This document shows positions 1 through 9,226 of a stretch of 29,026 bases of DNA, in pieces. The stretch spans positions 1 through 29,026 of the forward strand of contig CAJVPJ010000314.1 of the NCBI GenBank assembly GCA_910592205.1, given 5' to 3'. Numbering within the stretch: the first letter of the stretch is position 1; every line of letters starts with the position of its first letter. Made by a program: the position numbers and the translations under genes. The notes under the pieces were generated by a model. That model was not told where the DNA came from and made no database searches. It saw only the letters and a list, made by a program, of their open reading frames with translations. The stretch comes from Paraglomus occultum (taxonomy: Eukaryota > Glomeromycota > Glomeromycetes > Paraglomerales > Paraglomeraceae).

Positions 1-130
1 AATATTTGATATTCTTATATTTAAATAAAAGCACTTTTATTAATAAAATATTATGAAATTCGATAAGTCGGATCTCTCGATAAGTCGGATAAAATCTCCG
101 CCCCGATGAGTCCGACTTATCGAGAGTGAC
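1..130. mobile_element. Right end of a pogo-like DNA transposon (partial, runs off the left edge)
   Basis: This is a terminal repeat region built from one motif. Reading CTCTCGATAAGTCGGA, there is a copy at 74-89, a perfect 16-base inverted copy at 111-126, and a third partial direct copy at 61-73. The outer edge reads GAGAGTGAC followed by TA at 131-132, the expected target dinucleotide of Tc1/mariner/pogo elements. Nested inverted copies of a short motif at an element end are typical of pogo/Tigger-type terminal repeats. No transposase lies in the window portion, so the body must be to the left of base 1. Seen directly: the palindrome and the TA. Inferred: family and boundary. Confidence 0.6.
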
Positions 131-1989
131 TATGTATAAAGTGTCATGTGCTATTAAAACGTCTTAATTTCAGAAAGCAAAACTCTATACACTCAATACA
201 AAACATTTAACTATCTTTTATTTTGTAAATAATGAATGAACTCTGCCAAACAGCTGGCCTTGATCAATAGCTAACTATTACTATATAATGTTAGGAAATA
301 TTAAACTCGGGAATTTTCTGCATAATGAGGGTGATGGTTATCTGTACCTGGTAATAGTCTTGTACTGTCAATTAATTATTACTGCCAACCTTGACTGCCA
401 ATGATATTAATAATAATGGTAAAAGAGTTAAAATATCAATACATGTCAATACAATTTTTGAGTTTCAAGCTTTTAAACAAACTATTGTTCATTAAATATG
501 TAAAAAAAAAATATTTTAATTTGTTATTAAAAAACTAAGGTTAATTATGTTGTACACACATATATCAGATATACGTGTATACAGTGCATAAGATAGAGAG
601 GGCAAAAGCAAAGTTCTCACTAATACTAAGTAAAAATTTTATTGAGCTGTTTAAATATTCATAACAGATACATGCAAATAAAAAAGGGACTGTAGGATAA
701 AATTGGTACAAAAATTGCGTCTTCATTAGCCAGCCCAGCCTGTTAGTATTAGGAAAATAGTTTGTCCATTACAAAATTTTTTTTGCATACTAGTTAGCAA
801 AGAGTAGATTTTGCGAGTCCAAATCTTGCGCTACACTATCTGAAAGTTGGGCGTTTGGTGCCAGCAGAATAAATTCTAATTTATCACGTGTAGCTCGAAT
901 GTCTCATTTCGCTCCATGATAATGACAAAACGGTTGCGCGGCGAGCAATGCAAGCACCACTGTAATATGTAATTCATTTTGCGTCTATTTTGTCGCGTGG
1001 GAGGACATACAAAATCTAGCAAGCGTTTGTGTAACGTATGTAGCCTATAATAAATTGCCATATTAATATATTGAACGAATAAAACACATAATGTACGTAC
1101 AATTCTGTATATAATCTAGTTGAAAAATGCGTTCACTTTATACTTAAAAAATATGATTGTAATGACTATAAAATTTTTTATCCTAATTGATTCTATTTAT
1201 AATAATTTTTTGTAATTCGCCAAATTACCCCTGTCTACCTTATATATCGTGTCCGAGTATCCAGTCATTCGAGACAAGTCTCTAACAAAGATACAACATA
1301 TACAGTATTAAATATATTAATATACAGATAAGTATAAACAACGCGGGGTTCGACTGTTTACTGTTTTACATGATACAAAGACTAACAGTTTATAAGTTAC
1401 ACAGGGGTTACAAACCAGCTTAATGCATTAATAAAATTACTAAGATTATAACTTTCGAAGCACAGAGTTTTTCAATAAATAAAAACTTATGAAAAGCCAG
1501 AAAGCGAAACTATATTCAGAGTAATTTTATTTAAATTGGTTGAATATTTGTAGAATTGTAAAACGCTTCCAAACGTGGAGCGAGTTTTATGTTATTGAAC
1601 ATAAAATTGTATGATTCTCAACTGCTACGGCGAATCATATATAGAGAAAAGGTATGAATACGTCAATGATTAGCCTTTAGGAGGTAACTCTTAATTACAG
1701 TACGTCTTCTTTTCCACACGAGGCTACTGTCCCACACAATTAGTTTGTTTGTAATAAAGTAAGCGTAATTAGTGTCATTACTGTTAAACAACCTCTGAGT
1801 GCCAACGCAACAAATTTTGCGGAAAGCGGCCAGCACAAATTAAGGCGCTAAATATTAATTGCAAAATGCATGTTCGTGTAGTCATTAAAAATACTATTAT
1901 TTATCACGCATTAACGTATAGTGTGCTCAATTAGTTTATACTTGAATAAATGATGAAACTTTATTGCCTTGAACTGTGACATTAAATAC
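131..1989. other. AT-rich intergenic stretch, no gene recognised
   Basis: No reading frame here has coding character. At 467-490 a short sequence resembles the terminal repeat of the Tc1 element ending at 9224 (CAAGCTTTTAAA followed by CAAAC and ATTGT), so a worn transposon end may lie here. The 10-mer CTAATACTAA occurs at 620-629 and inverted at 743-752, bracketing about 113 bases. Nothing else was supported. Confidence 0.5.
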
Positions 1990-3006
1990 TACTGTATACT
2001 GTGGGGTTTCTTAGGTGATGAAACTGTGCTTTCTTGGACACTCAAGCCAAGTCAAACTCTTGCCTATGGACCTGTAGCTGGAAAAAAAGTCTAAAGATTG
2101 TGTTAGTATTATGGTAAAATGCAGTTCAATGGGAGAAAAATTGCCTTTACTATTTATTCACAAATTCAAAACTCTGGTTGCTCTTTAAGGAATTGATAAA
2201 ATACCCATCCAGCATGGTATTGCTTCAATAACAAGGCTTTGATGCAAAGGTCACAGTCTTTACTCATTTCAACTGACTTGATAGCATAATGTGTAGAGCC
2301 CAATTAGCATATTCTCCTTTTAATGGACAATGCTGAATTGCGATTTTTTGATTTGCCTTCTTTTCATTGCATGAAACCCTTTCTAATGTTCAAGTTCACT
2401 TTCTTCCTCATCACATTTATGGCCAATTGACCAAGGAATTATTTACAGCTTGAAGGTATTATAATTAATGTCATTTTTTCTGTTCAAATATTTCCTGGCA
2501 TATACAGTATATCTTATAACAATTGTATTCCAGATGCATTATTGACACCTGAATTTCCTACTCCAAGCTTACTTCCCATTTGAGATGCAATTGAATTTGC
2601 TGCTGCCACCTGGGATTCTGTAACAAAATCTATGATAAAAAATAGTTGGCATTGTACAGGTATACTTCCTCCTTCTGTGGCTTGGGATAATAATCTAGTA
2701 GCAGTTGTAAGTTGACCCACTCTCTGATGAAGCTGAAGCTGAACAAGAACTCGTAGTCCTCATTGACCAAATGCCACATATTTCTGATTCCTGACTGTGG
2801 AAGAGTATATTCTGGTTGATAATCAAATTGTGAGTGAGGAGCAAATGACTGATGAAGAAATTGTTAAGTTTGTAAAAAATGAAGAAACTGAAGAGCCAGA
2901 GAATAATGAAGATAAAGAGTCTGAATCCTTGACAAATGTAAAAAATGCTTTGGAAGGATTAGCAAATATGTACAACAAAATAATCTCAGGAGGGTTGATG
3001 TTATAA
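1990..3006 (+). pseudogene. Decayed pogo/Tigger-type (DDE_1) transposase
   Basis: Translated fragments in three frames line up in order with a DDE_1/CENP-B-like transposase. A DET motif (Asp codon 2017-2019) is followed by PSQTLAYGPVAGKKV, then after a frameshift KLPLLFIHKF. LLLMDNA carries the second Asp (2326-2328) and PIDQGII the third Asp (2429-2431). The second and third are about 34 codons apart, the normal pogo spacing. The C-terminal part follows: AAATWDSVT, TGILPP, and an acidic tail from about 2797 to 3006 (EEYILVDNQIVSEEQMTDEE) that stays open. Stops and frameshifts occur throughout and no N-terminal DNA-binding domain was found upstream. In life the enzyme would cut and paste its own element at TA sites. 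The acidic tail alone is not an independent gene. Confidence 0.8.
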
Positions 3007-3214
3007 CTATGAAAACACTAAATAGTTTAAAACATCAAATGCTTCGAAATAACAAGTGAGTCTAGTATTATCCTTTCATGTTAATACAAACAAACTCAGT
3101 TGCTTAAATTTGCTATAGTGTATGTCACATGATATATTATTAAATACACTATTACTATATACTAATACATATTAATTATTAATATTAATATGGTGAGATT
3201 TCTCTTTCTCCACT

Positions 3215-3840
3215 ATAAAGAGAGCCACTGTTATTATAAAGCCTATTCCTGAAGAAACTTGTAATAATATCCTGTCACACTTGATAATTGACTTTCATCA
3301 TGTAAAATCACCACAATTAGGTGTCAGCCATACTTAATACTACTATCAATAGGATATGTGAAAAGTCAGGAACAGATATACAGAAAAGTTGTGGTGGATG
3401 ACCATCAAAGCTTAGTATTAGTGCCACTGATAAGCATAGTAATAGGCTACTATGCACAATTATTTCAGGCAAGACAGATAATGCTGTCCAACCCACCTGT
3501 GTACTGTGAGCTAATACTAAGGGATGTCAGTAATATAGATGTCAGTGTCCAGACAGTATGCCATGGGTTAAAGCCAGCAATAAAGAAGAAAAAGCCACAA
3601 CTTTTGCCAAGACATGTCTGCCAACAACTTGACTTTGCAACAAATTCAACATTGGACTGTGGAAGACTGGAAGCATGTTATTTGGTCTGATAAAACTATG
3701 ATTGACAGTCTAGAGTCAGATGAACATGAGAAGAAAGGGACAATGAAAATTTGGTGGTGGAAATCAGGTTGTATGACAGCTCAAGGGGTTGGTTATGCAT
3801 GCCATATTGATGGGAATATGAATGCAGAACTTTTAATTTG
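3215..3840 (+). pseudogene. N-terminal half of a Tc1/mariner transposase, decayed
   Basis: Reading begins around ATVIIKPIPEET, the usual N-terminus of this Tc1 group, then QLGVSHT of the helix-turn-helix at about 3310-3335. NVSVQTV-like and HVCQQLDFAT segments follow, then QHWTVEDWKHVIWSDKT, where the first catalytic Asp codon is at 3689-3691. GCMTAQGVGYACHIDGNMNAEL follows in pieces up to about 3836. After that the similarity stops abruptly. The frame shifts several times (for example around 3340 and 3600), and the usual WSDET is WSDKT. The second Asp and the Glu of the DDE triad are missing here. A matching C-terminal half lies at 8603, starting at the equivalent codon. Confidence 0.8.
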
Positions 3841-4387
3841 TCTAAGATGCTCATATGGCAATGAAAAGATTTGCATGCAGTACATCCTTTTTCACCACCA
3901 ATGAATTACTGCATTTTATCATTGCATTTATTGAAAGTAAATAAGTTTGAGAAAGTTCTTCTATATACTGTAAGCAATGTGACACTTCACTGTAAAATAG
4001 TTGTTTTGAATCATATAAGTAGCATGTCTCAGCAGATAATCTTTATTTGTGATCCTATTTACAACATGATAACATTGAGCACTATCAAATTTTTGAATAT
4101 ATTTACATTATTTGTGCAAAATGTGTTCATGATTATGGATTAGGAACAAAAAGGTATTGCCAGACATATACTAATACTAAATATAAAATGAAAACTTAAG
4201 CATAAAGAAACTCCATCAATAAAAAGGATATTAATATGTAATTAATGATTGGAGTATGCACTCACCCAATTGCTCCAAAAATATTCTCACTAAATCCGCC
4301 CAAGCTTACTATTGCACTGCATAATCATACTGGAAAAACCCCAGTTACATCAAAGTTTTCCAATTACAAATCTCACTAAATACAAAA
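3841..4387. other. Gap between Tc1 half-transposase and F-box gene
   Basis: After the Tc1 similarity ends at about 3838 no family could be recognised. Open frames around 3871-4143 have no homology that I can see. The 10-mer CTAATACTAA recurs at 4171-4180. The stretch just below 4388 is the 3' side of the minus-strand F-box gene; no clear AATAAA signal for it was found close to the stop. Confidence 0.4.
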
Positions 4388-5386
4388 TTAATAAAAATAT
4401 TCACCTGAATAAACTAATTGAGGATACTTGTTTTCTAATGGAATCCAGTCACTCTCATGCAGTCCAGTATCTTCAATCTTGAGTTGTTTTAACTTTGGTA
4501 AGTCAGCCTCAACAATGACTTTCAGTCCTCTTTCTGATATCCAACTATGTTTTATGCAGATGGTTGTCAATTGAGGAAACTTCATTTGTTCAATCTTTAT
4601 GGCATCTTGACAAAGATGACTTCCTTCCAAAACAATTGATTCCAGAGTATTTGATTGTGATTCCAACAATTTAAATAGTGAACCCATATCAATTTCAGCA
4701 ATGTTTTTTATAGTGATTGCCTTTAGTTGATGTTGAGACTGTATGAGTTCTGTCAACCCATGTGGTATTTGTTCAGCAAGGCTATGAATATCGAGACCTT
4801 CAACTGAAATTGATTCCAATTTATGTGCTGCCCTGGAAAGTGTGCAGAATGCACCATAGTGTAAATTTAAAGACAAACTTAAACTTTGCAATCTGGGAAG
4901 AGTCCATTTCTCATTTATATAGAAAGCCAACTGATGTGAAGCATGGTATGTGAGAGAAAGAGTTGTGAGATTTGGACAATATACAATTGCCAAATGAGCA
5001 ATAACAGTCATGATTGGCATATTAGTCATATTAAGTCTTGTCCTTGTTCCCAAAGAGTGGATCTCATGGAAATGTATCTCTTTTAAGTAAAGACTATAAT
5101 CAAACGGAAACTTTTTACGATTATGTTTACACGTTTGCAATGCATTTTCCAGAGAATCGATGTCGGTAAAACATTCGATGAATGTGGTTATAAGATTTTC
5201 TATCGATCGAGTGCTTCCAAGCTTCAACTTTGAAAGTAACAAGGTGAAAGGTTTGGCCCACAAGTATTGAAGCGCTAGAACGCACCAGTTTCTGTTAACT
5301 AATACGCAGGAATGAAGCGTAAAGGGATCGCCTGCACATTCGTCAAAAACTATTCTAAGAAGCTCATAAGGCAAGGACATAGCCAT
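4388..5386 (-). CDS. F-box protein with C-terminal leucine-rich repeats
   Basis: 332 residues, ATG (5386-5384) to TAA (4390-4388), uninterrupted. Residues about 3-46 form an F-box: LPYELLRIVFDEC, then a Cys/Val/Asn-rich helix ending NRNWCVLALQYLWAKPF. This layout is very common in Glomeromycotina F-box paralogues. Residues about 138-325 contain irregular leucine-rich repeats: CPNLTTLSL, LPRLQSLSL, HKLESISVEGL, LKAITIKNI, NTLESIVLEGSHL, FPQLTTICI, LPKLKQLKIEDTGL. F-box proteins bind Skp1 and present substrates to an SCF ubiquitin ligase; the repeats would bind the substrate, which is unknown. The protein is slightly short for the family (often 400-500), but both ends look natural. The gene is intronless. 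Repeat motifs are better preserved than in the adjacent transposons, which argues that it is functional. The family call is firm; the specific role cannot be given. Confidence 0.88.
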   Translation of the reverse strand: MAMSLPYELLRIVFDECAGDPFTLHSCVLVNRNWCVLALQYLWAKPFTLLLSKLKLGSTRSIENLITTFIECFTDIDSLENALQTCKHNRKKFPFDYSLYLKEIHFHEIHSLGTRTRLNMTNMPIMTVIAHLAIVYCPNLTTLSLTYHASHQLAFYINEKWTLPRLQSLSLSLNLHYGAFCTLSRAAHKLESISVEGLDIHSLAEQIPHGLTELIQSQHQLKAITIKNIAEIDMGSLFKLLESQSNTLESIVLEGSHLCQDAIKIEQMKFPQLTTICIKHSWISERGLKVIVEADLPKLKQLKIEDTGLHESDWIPLENKYPQLVYSGEYFY

Positions 5387-6988
5387 GTTTAAACGACAGT
5401 ACTACAGTACTAGTGTGTGCAAGCAGTGTCGGTGGCAAAGCGTAAATTGTGTTTCATTCGATGAAAAATTTTTTCACGCAGTAAAATTTAGCCAATAGAT
5501 TGACAGCATTTTTGCCGACAACAAGTTATTCTAATACTACTACTAAAGTGAATTTCACAGTGAATTGTTTTTAAGTTGCATAGAACTTGTCTCAAATAGC
5601 AAACAATTTAACAATAGTCGTTTCTTTATTTGCAATGTTCTTATTTGTCGAGTCAACAATCGCGAAGGGAATATGCGTTGGGTACTTAAACTGAAATAAG
5701 CACATTTTATCTACTCAAATAGACAGTTTAAATAATTAACTTATAAGTTTAGATCCATCGCAAAAGCGGACACCGAAATAAAGGCGGTGAGCTGAAGCTA
5801 AATTAGAATATCTCCCTGTCGGCGAGCGCGATTGTCGCAGTCCCACAACCCAGACTTGTTTCCGGGGGCAACAATGCCAAATCGTGGATGCCGTATACCG
5901 TACTGCCAAGTATAACAATAAAAATATTTATATATACATGGTGAAGGATTAGCATTGTTAACATATTACATAAACATTATGTATAATTTTTTTATTCTTA
6001 GGCCTTGTGTAATAACATAAAAATGAATATTTGACGCAATTTCTAACTATAATATAAATCCTTACATATTATTTAACTAATATTATCAGAGACTGTTTAC
6101 CTCAGAAATAAACAGTTTCAGTATATTATATGTTTGGTTGCATTGGATCAAATATCAACAAATTAATATGGAAGTTAGAATTAGAGTCTTTGGAAAGTTA
6201 TTATGTCATATCTGAATAATGCGAAATTAGTACATTTACATTGTGATCTTCATGGTAGCGAAAACAATTCTTCGTATTTCTGTATTTGATTAATAAATTT
6301 ACGTGAACGAAAAGAGGCATTGCATCGTAAGTGTTTCAAAAAATTAGACCTTATATTTTTGGTATGTATATTTAATGCCAACTGGTAAACTATCTTTGGT
6401 ATAGATAATTGATAAAAATTTAGTATGCGATATTGGATGACTACGAACATTAATGCCTATTCAGCACCCGAAAATACAAGAGATTTGCCGAGCGTTGCTA
6501 TTGTCAAGTTTTCTATAAAAATTACTTATGACACGATACGTGAAATACTACATATCATTATAAGCTAAAGTCTTATTGTTCTCGGAATAGGAAAGAGATA
6601 ACCACTCTAGTAAACTTTTAACTACAGAAAATTTATTTAAACTGAGAAATAACTATGATATGGATTCAGCCGCAGATATAAAGACCGCAAATGGGCTATA
6701 AATGAATTTATGGTTTAGTGACTCATACGTTCTATGCTGAACCTGAACAACTCGTAATCTACACAGTTTATATTCAAGAGTTTACATCTCTTCCAATTAA
6801 ACAAGTTAATATGTCAAATAATTGAAAAAATACTGCATAATAATAAAATTACAGCTGTCATTTAAACTTTATTATGTTATCGATTGCTCTCGCAACGCGA
6901 TTTGTTTACTCAAAAACGCGTTATTTAAACTTATTTGTATATATAATGTTTGTTTATATTTTCCACTCTTCTTTGAATAATTTTCATT
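5387..6988. other. Intergenic stretch with a GC-rich island at about 5750-5905
   Basis: The first 130 bases are the F-box gene's upstream region; no convincing TATA box is visible, only an ATTGG/CCAAT-type motif near 5490. From about 5750 to 5905 the DNA becomes markedly richer in G and C than either side (for example around 5817-5875). It has no long frame with coding character and no tRNA-like fold that I could recognise. The rest is ordinary AT-rich sequence. Confidence 0.4.
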
Positions 6989-7120
6989 ATGAAGTCTATT
7001 TCTGAAGAAACTCATAAACTTGATAATAAACTTTTTTTATATAAATTGCTGCACAATTGAATATTAGTCACGCAACTGTGAATAGGAGTATGTGAGAAGT
7101 CAACCAGTCCTGGCTGTCCT
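6989..7120 (+). pseudogene. N-terminal scrap of another Tc1 transposase
   Basis: ATG at 6989 opens MKSISEETHK, matching the KPIPEET start of the Tc1 relic at 3215. After a frameshift, ISHATVNR (7063-7086) is the recognition helix of the Tc1 helix-turn-helix. Stop codons interrupt it (for example just after ISHATVNRSM), and similarity fades after about 7120. This is at least a second Tc1 copy, because it covers the same N-terminal part as the relic at 3215. Confidence 0.6.
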
Positions 7121-7129
7121 GGCAGAGTA

Positions 7130-7326
7130 AGAGCAGTTTGCAGCTTTTGCAGCTGTACCTTTTCTTTGTAGAAGGATGTGAGAAGGCCCATTCCCTTCTG
7201 TGAACAGTCAATTTTGTTGTTTGTTACGAATAGTATAGAAAGTCCGATGGAGAATATATCCTTTGCCTCAGATATATTCGAGATGTGAACCAATTGTAAG
7301 TCTGGGACAAGTGTACTACGAAACAC
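7130..7326 (-). pseudogene. Possible Ty1/copia Gag (UBN2-like) fragment
   Basis: The minus strand reads LQLVHISNISEAKDI, then LFVTNNKIDCSQKGMGLL and TSFYKEKVQLQKLQ. The order (His-Ile-Ser, Ser-x-Ala-Lys, then a Met-x-Leu-Leu and Phe-Tyr-x-x-Lys helix) resembles the UBN2 part of copia-type Gag proteins of retrotransposons. No protease, integrase or reverse transcriptase is nearby and no LTR was found. The N-terminus has no ATG that I can defend and the C-terminus runs into the antisense of the Tc1 scrap. It may be chance. Confidence 0.3.
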
Positions 7327-7357
7327 GGATCATAGGAGTCAACGTCAACATAATAAT

Positions 7358-7419
7358 AATCATTCGTCTAGCAATAGTAAAATCATTCGTCTAGCAATAA
7401 TGAAATCATTCGTCTAGAA
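7358..7419 (+). repeat. Short tandem repeat, 23-bp unit, about 2.7 copies
   Basis: The core AATCATTCGTCTAG begins units at 7358, 7381 and 7404. The first two units are nearly identical over 23 bases; the third diverges after the core. The unit length is not a multiple of three and no frame runs through it, so it is probably non-coding slippage product. Confidence 0.8.
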
Positions 7420-7489
7420 AAACGATTATTCTCTAAGATAGATAATTTAGAAGTTATGTGAGATATTAGAGAATAGAGATCAGAATAAG

Positions 7490-7735
7490 GTAATAAAGTT
7501 GGCTAAGTCGGTGGCCTCAACCTCATTACTAAGCATCGACACTACAGAGCCCCCTATTGTCACGGTGAGGGGACGCAGCCGCCTCGCGAAGAACACCGGT
7601 GACACCTTCTACTTCTCAAACCCAAACGTCGTTTTAACCGTTTTCAATCTCGTTTTCAAGTTTTTCGATTTTTATCCCTCAATTGTTGCCATGGTTGATT
7701 CTGCGGAAAGATGTGCTGCACCGATATAATGCTGA
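7490..7735 (+). other. GC-rich stretch with an open frame, unrecognised
   Basis: A frame is open at 7499-7726 without an ATG near its beginning. It reads for example TTEPPIVTVRGRSRLAKNTG and then a Phe/Val-rich part. I recognise no domain. It sits just outside the left terminal repeat of the pogo-like element at 7792 and is richer in GC than its surroundings, so it may be an exon remnant that predates the insertion. Its identity is open. Confidence 0.2.
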
Positions 7736-7791
7736 TCAGTGGCTTAATCAATGACGTATTATTAGGAACCTCTAGATCTTTTCAAAATGTA

Positions 7792-7834
7792 CAGTGAACT
7801 CTCCATATGCACCCTCCATATATGTACACCCTCC
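7792..7834 (+). repeat. Left terminal inverted repeat of a pogo-like element
   Basis: After a TA at 7790-7791 the sequence begins CAGTGAACTCTCCATATGCA and then repeats CACCCTCCATA with small variations. Starting with CAGT after TA and carrying a CACCCTCC repeat is the style of pogo/jerky-type terminal repeats in fungi. The matching right repeat was not found; the element is cut off by the junction near 8602. Confidence 0.6.
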
Positions 7835-8602
7835 ATACATGCATGCCATGGCTTATTCCCAAGCTTGGGAATAAGGAAATTGATGCACTGTGATGGTAGT
7901 GCTAGAAAAGAGCGATTTGTCATACAATCTTCTAACCTTTAAACATTTCTTCCTCTCTTCTCAAACATCTTCCAACCTTAAACATGTCAGCTTATAATAA
8001 TATACCATCTCACATTAGAGGTCTAGTCCAGTTACCAGTGAAAAGTATGAATCTAAGACAGTGGATATCAAAACCACTGACAAATTTTACTGTAATCCTT
8101 GGTGCCTTGCTGATGGAACAAAACCTCCAGCTATGTGCATTTTTAAATTGAAAACCATTCCTCATGATGTGTTTCCTCCAAAGAGTAAATGAAAAAGGAT
8201 GGTGCAACAAGCATGAAATGCATTATTGGATTAAAATGTTTGGACTAGACATAGTGAACTAGAAAAACCACAACCTCTTTTTTTTTGACTCTTTTAGGGG
8301 TCACTTAGTGAATACCATTTAAAGAAAATTACACTCATCTTGCAGTCATTCCTGGATGATTAACTAGTAAGCTTCGACCTCTAGTTGTTGTAATCAACAA
8401 GAGCTTCAAGAGTAAGGTACAATCATTGAAAATATTTGAATATTCCGTGTTAATAAAATTTAAATTTTTAGGCTATGATGAATGAATGGATGGCTAATAC
8501 TATTCATCAACTAACACCTGCTGGGCATATATGAAAACCACCATGGTACTCTTGCTCAATGGGTAAGAGATTCATGGGAAGAGGCTGATATTAGCAAGAT
8601 TT
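7792..8602 (+). mobile_element. Truncated pogo/jerky-type element with dead DDE_1 transposase
   Basis: Downstream of the terminal repeat, the reading VDIKTTDKFY, CLADGTKPPAMCIFKLKTIP (8062-8165) matches the DDE_1 core. The second catalytic Asp is in DSFRGHL (8287-8289). In VIPG-LTSKLRPLVVVINKSFKSK the third Asp of the usual PLDV motif is Val (codon 8384-8386). A good GT...AG intron of 55 bases (8417-8471) sits exactly between FKSK and MNEWMANTIHQLTPAG, so the ancestral gene was spliced. Then LAQWVRDSWEEADIS reads to about 8595, where similarity stops. Stops are present, for example TGA inside PPKSK-KRM and VIPG-LTS. This is a different lineage from the 1990-3006 relic. The enzyme is certainly inactive. 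Confidence 0.8.
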
Positions 8603-9224
8603 ATGGATGCAGAGCTTTATACTCATATCCTTAAAGAAAAATTCCTTCAGAGCCTTGAGTCTTATGGGATGGAAGTGGGTGAAATTATCTTTCGACAAGA
8701 TGATCCAAAACACCTTCTGCATTGCTTAAAATGGCTCACAGATGATAGTGTTGAGGTGCTGGATTGGCCTGTACAATCACCAGACCTCATACTCAATCCT
8801 ATTGAACATCTATGGCAACACCTCAAGTGACAGCTTGCTACATATTACATATGAGGCTGACCTCATAGTATATGAATTGTGGGAATGTGTAGAGGTGGAA
8901 TGCCACCTCAAGTATGTATTGATCTTATAGAGAGTATGCCCAGGTGTGTTGCTGCTGTGTTAAAGGCCAAGGGTAGATACACATAATATTAAATAGAATT
9001 TTTATTTTCATATTTTTTAATATATGTTACAAAAACCAGCACAATTGCAATGTGCTGAATATGTTAATGTTTAAAATTTTATAATTATTGAAGGAGTGAG
9101 TCTTTTTTAATAAGACAAAAATGCGTTGAAAGTCAGATGGCAAGACTATATTGATTTAAAAGTTCATTAATTTTGACTCAATATTCATGTACAAGCTTTT
9201 AAAACAAACATTGTGCTGTCACTG
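8603..9224 (+). mobile_element. C-terminal half of a Tc1 transposase plus right terminal repeat
   Basis: From ATG at 8603 the frame reads MDAELYTHILKEKF, then RQDDPKH (catalytic Asp 8702-8704) and VLDWPVQSPDL-ILNPIEHLW (catalytic Glu 8804-8806). The usual SPDLNPIE carries two extra residues here. A stop follows HLK at 8828, but after frame changes ELWECVEVE and CIDLIESMPRCVAAVLKAKG continue to a natural end (TAA 8984-8986). The right terminal repeat is about 9192-9224, ending TGTGCTGTCACTG before TA at 9225. The N-terminal half is absent: upstream is pogo sequence. This part is better preserved than the half at 3215. Confidence 0.8.
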
Positions 9225-9226
9225 TA

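Noticed and set aside
1340-1365. GGGTTCGACT resembling a tRNA T-arm
   Set aside because: The flanking bases do not form the T-stem and no acceptor or anticodon arm could be found; other TTCGA sites in the window failed the same test.
4762-4953. Plus-strand frame inside the F-box gene
   Set aside because: It is antisense to a clear coding sequence and has no recognisable motif.
7323-7425. 23-bp repeats considered as a CRISPR-like array
   Set aside because: Units are directly adjacent with no spacers, fewer than three full copies, and the genome is eukaryotic.
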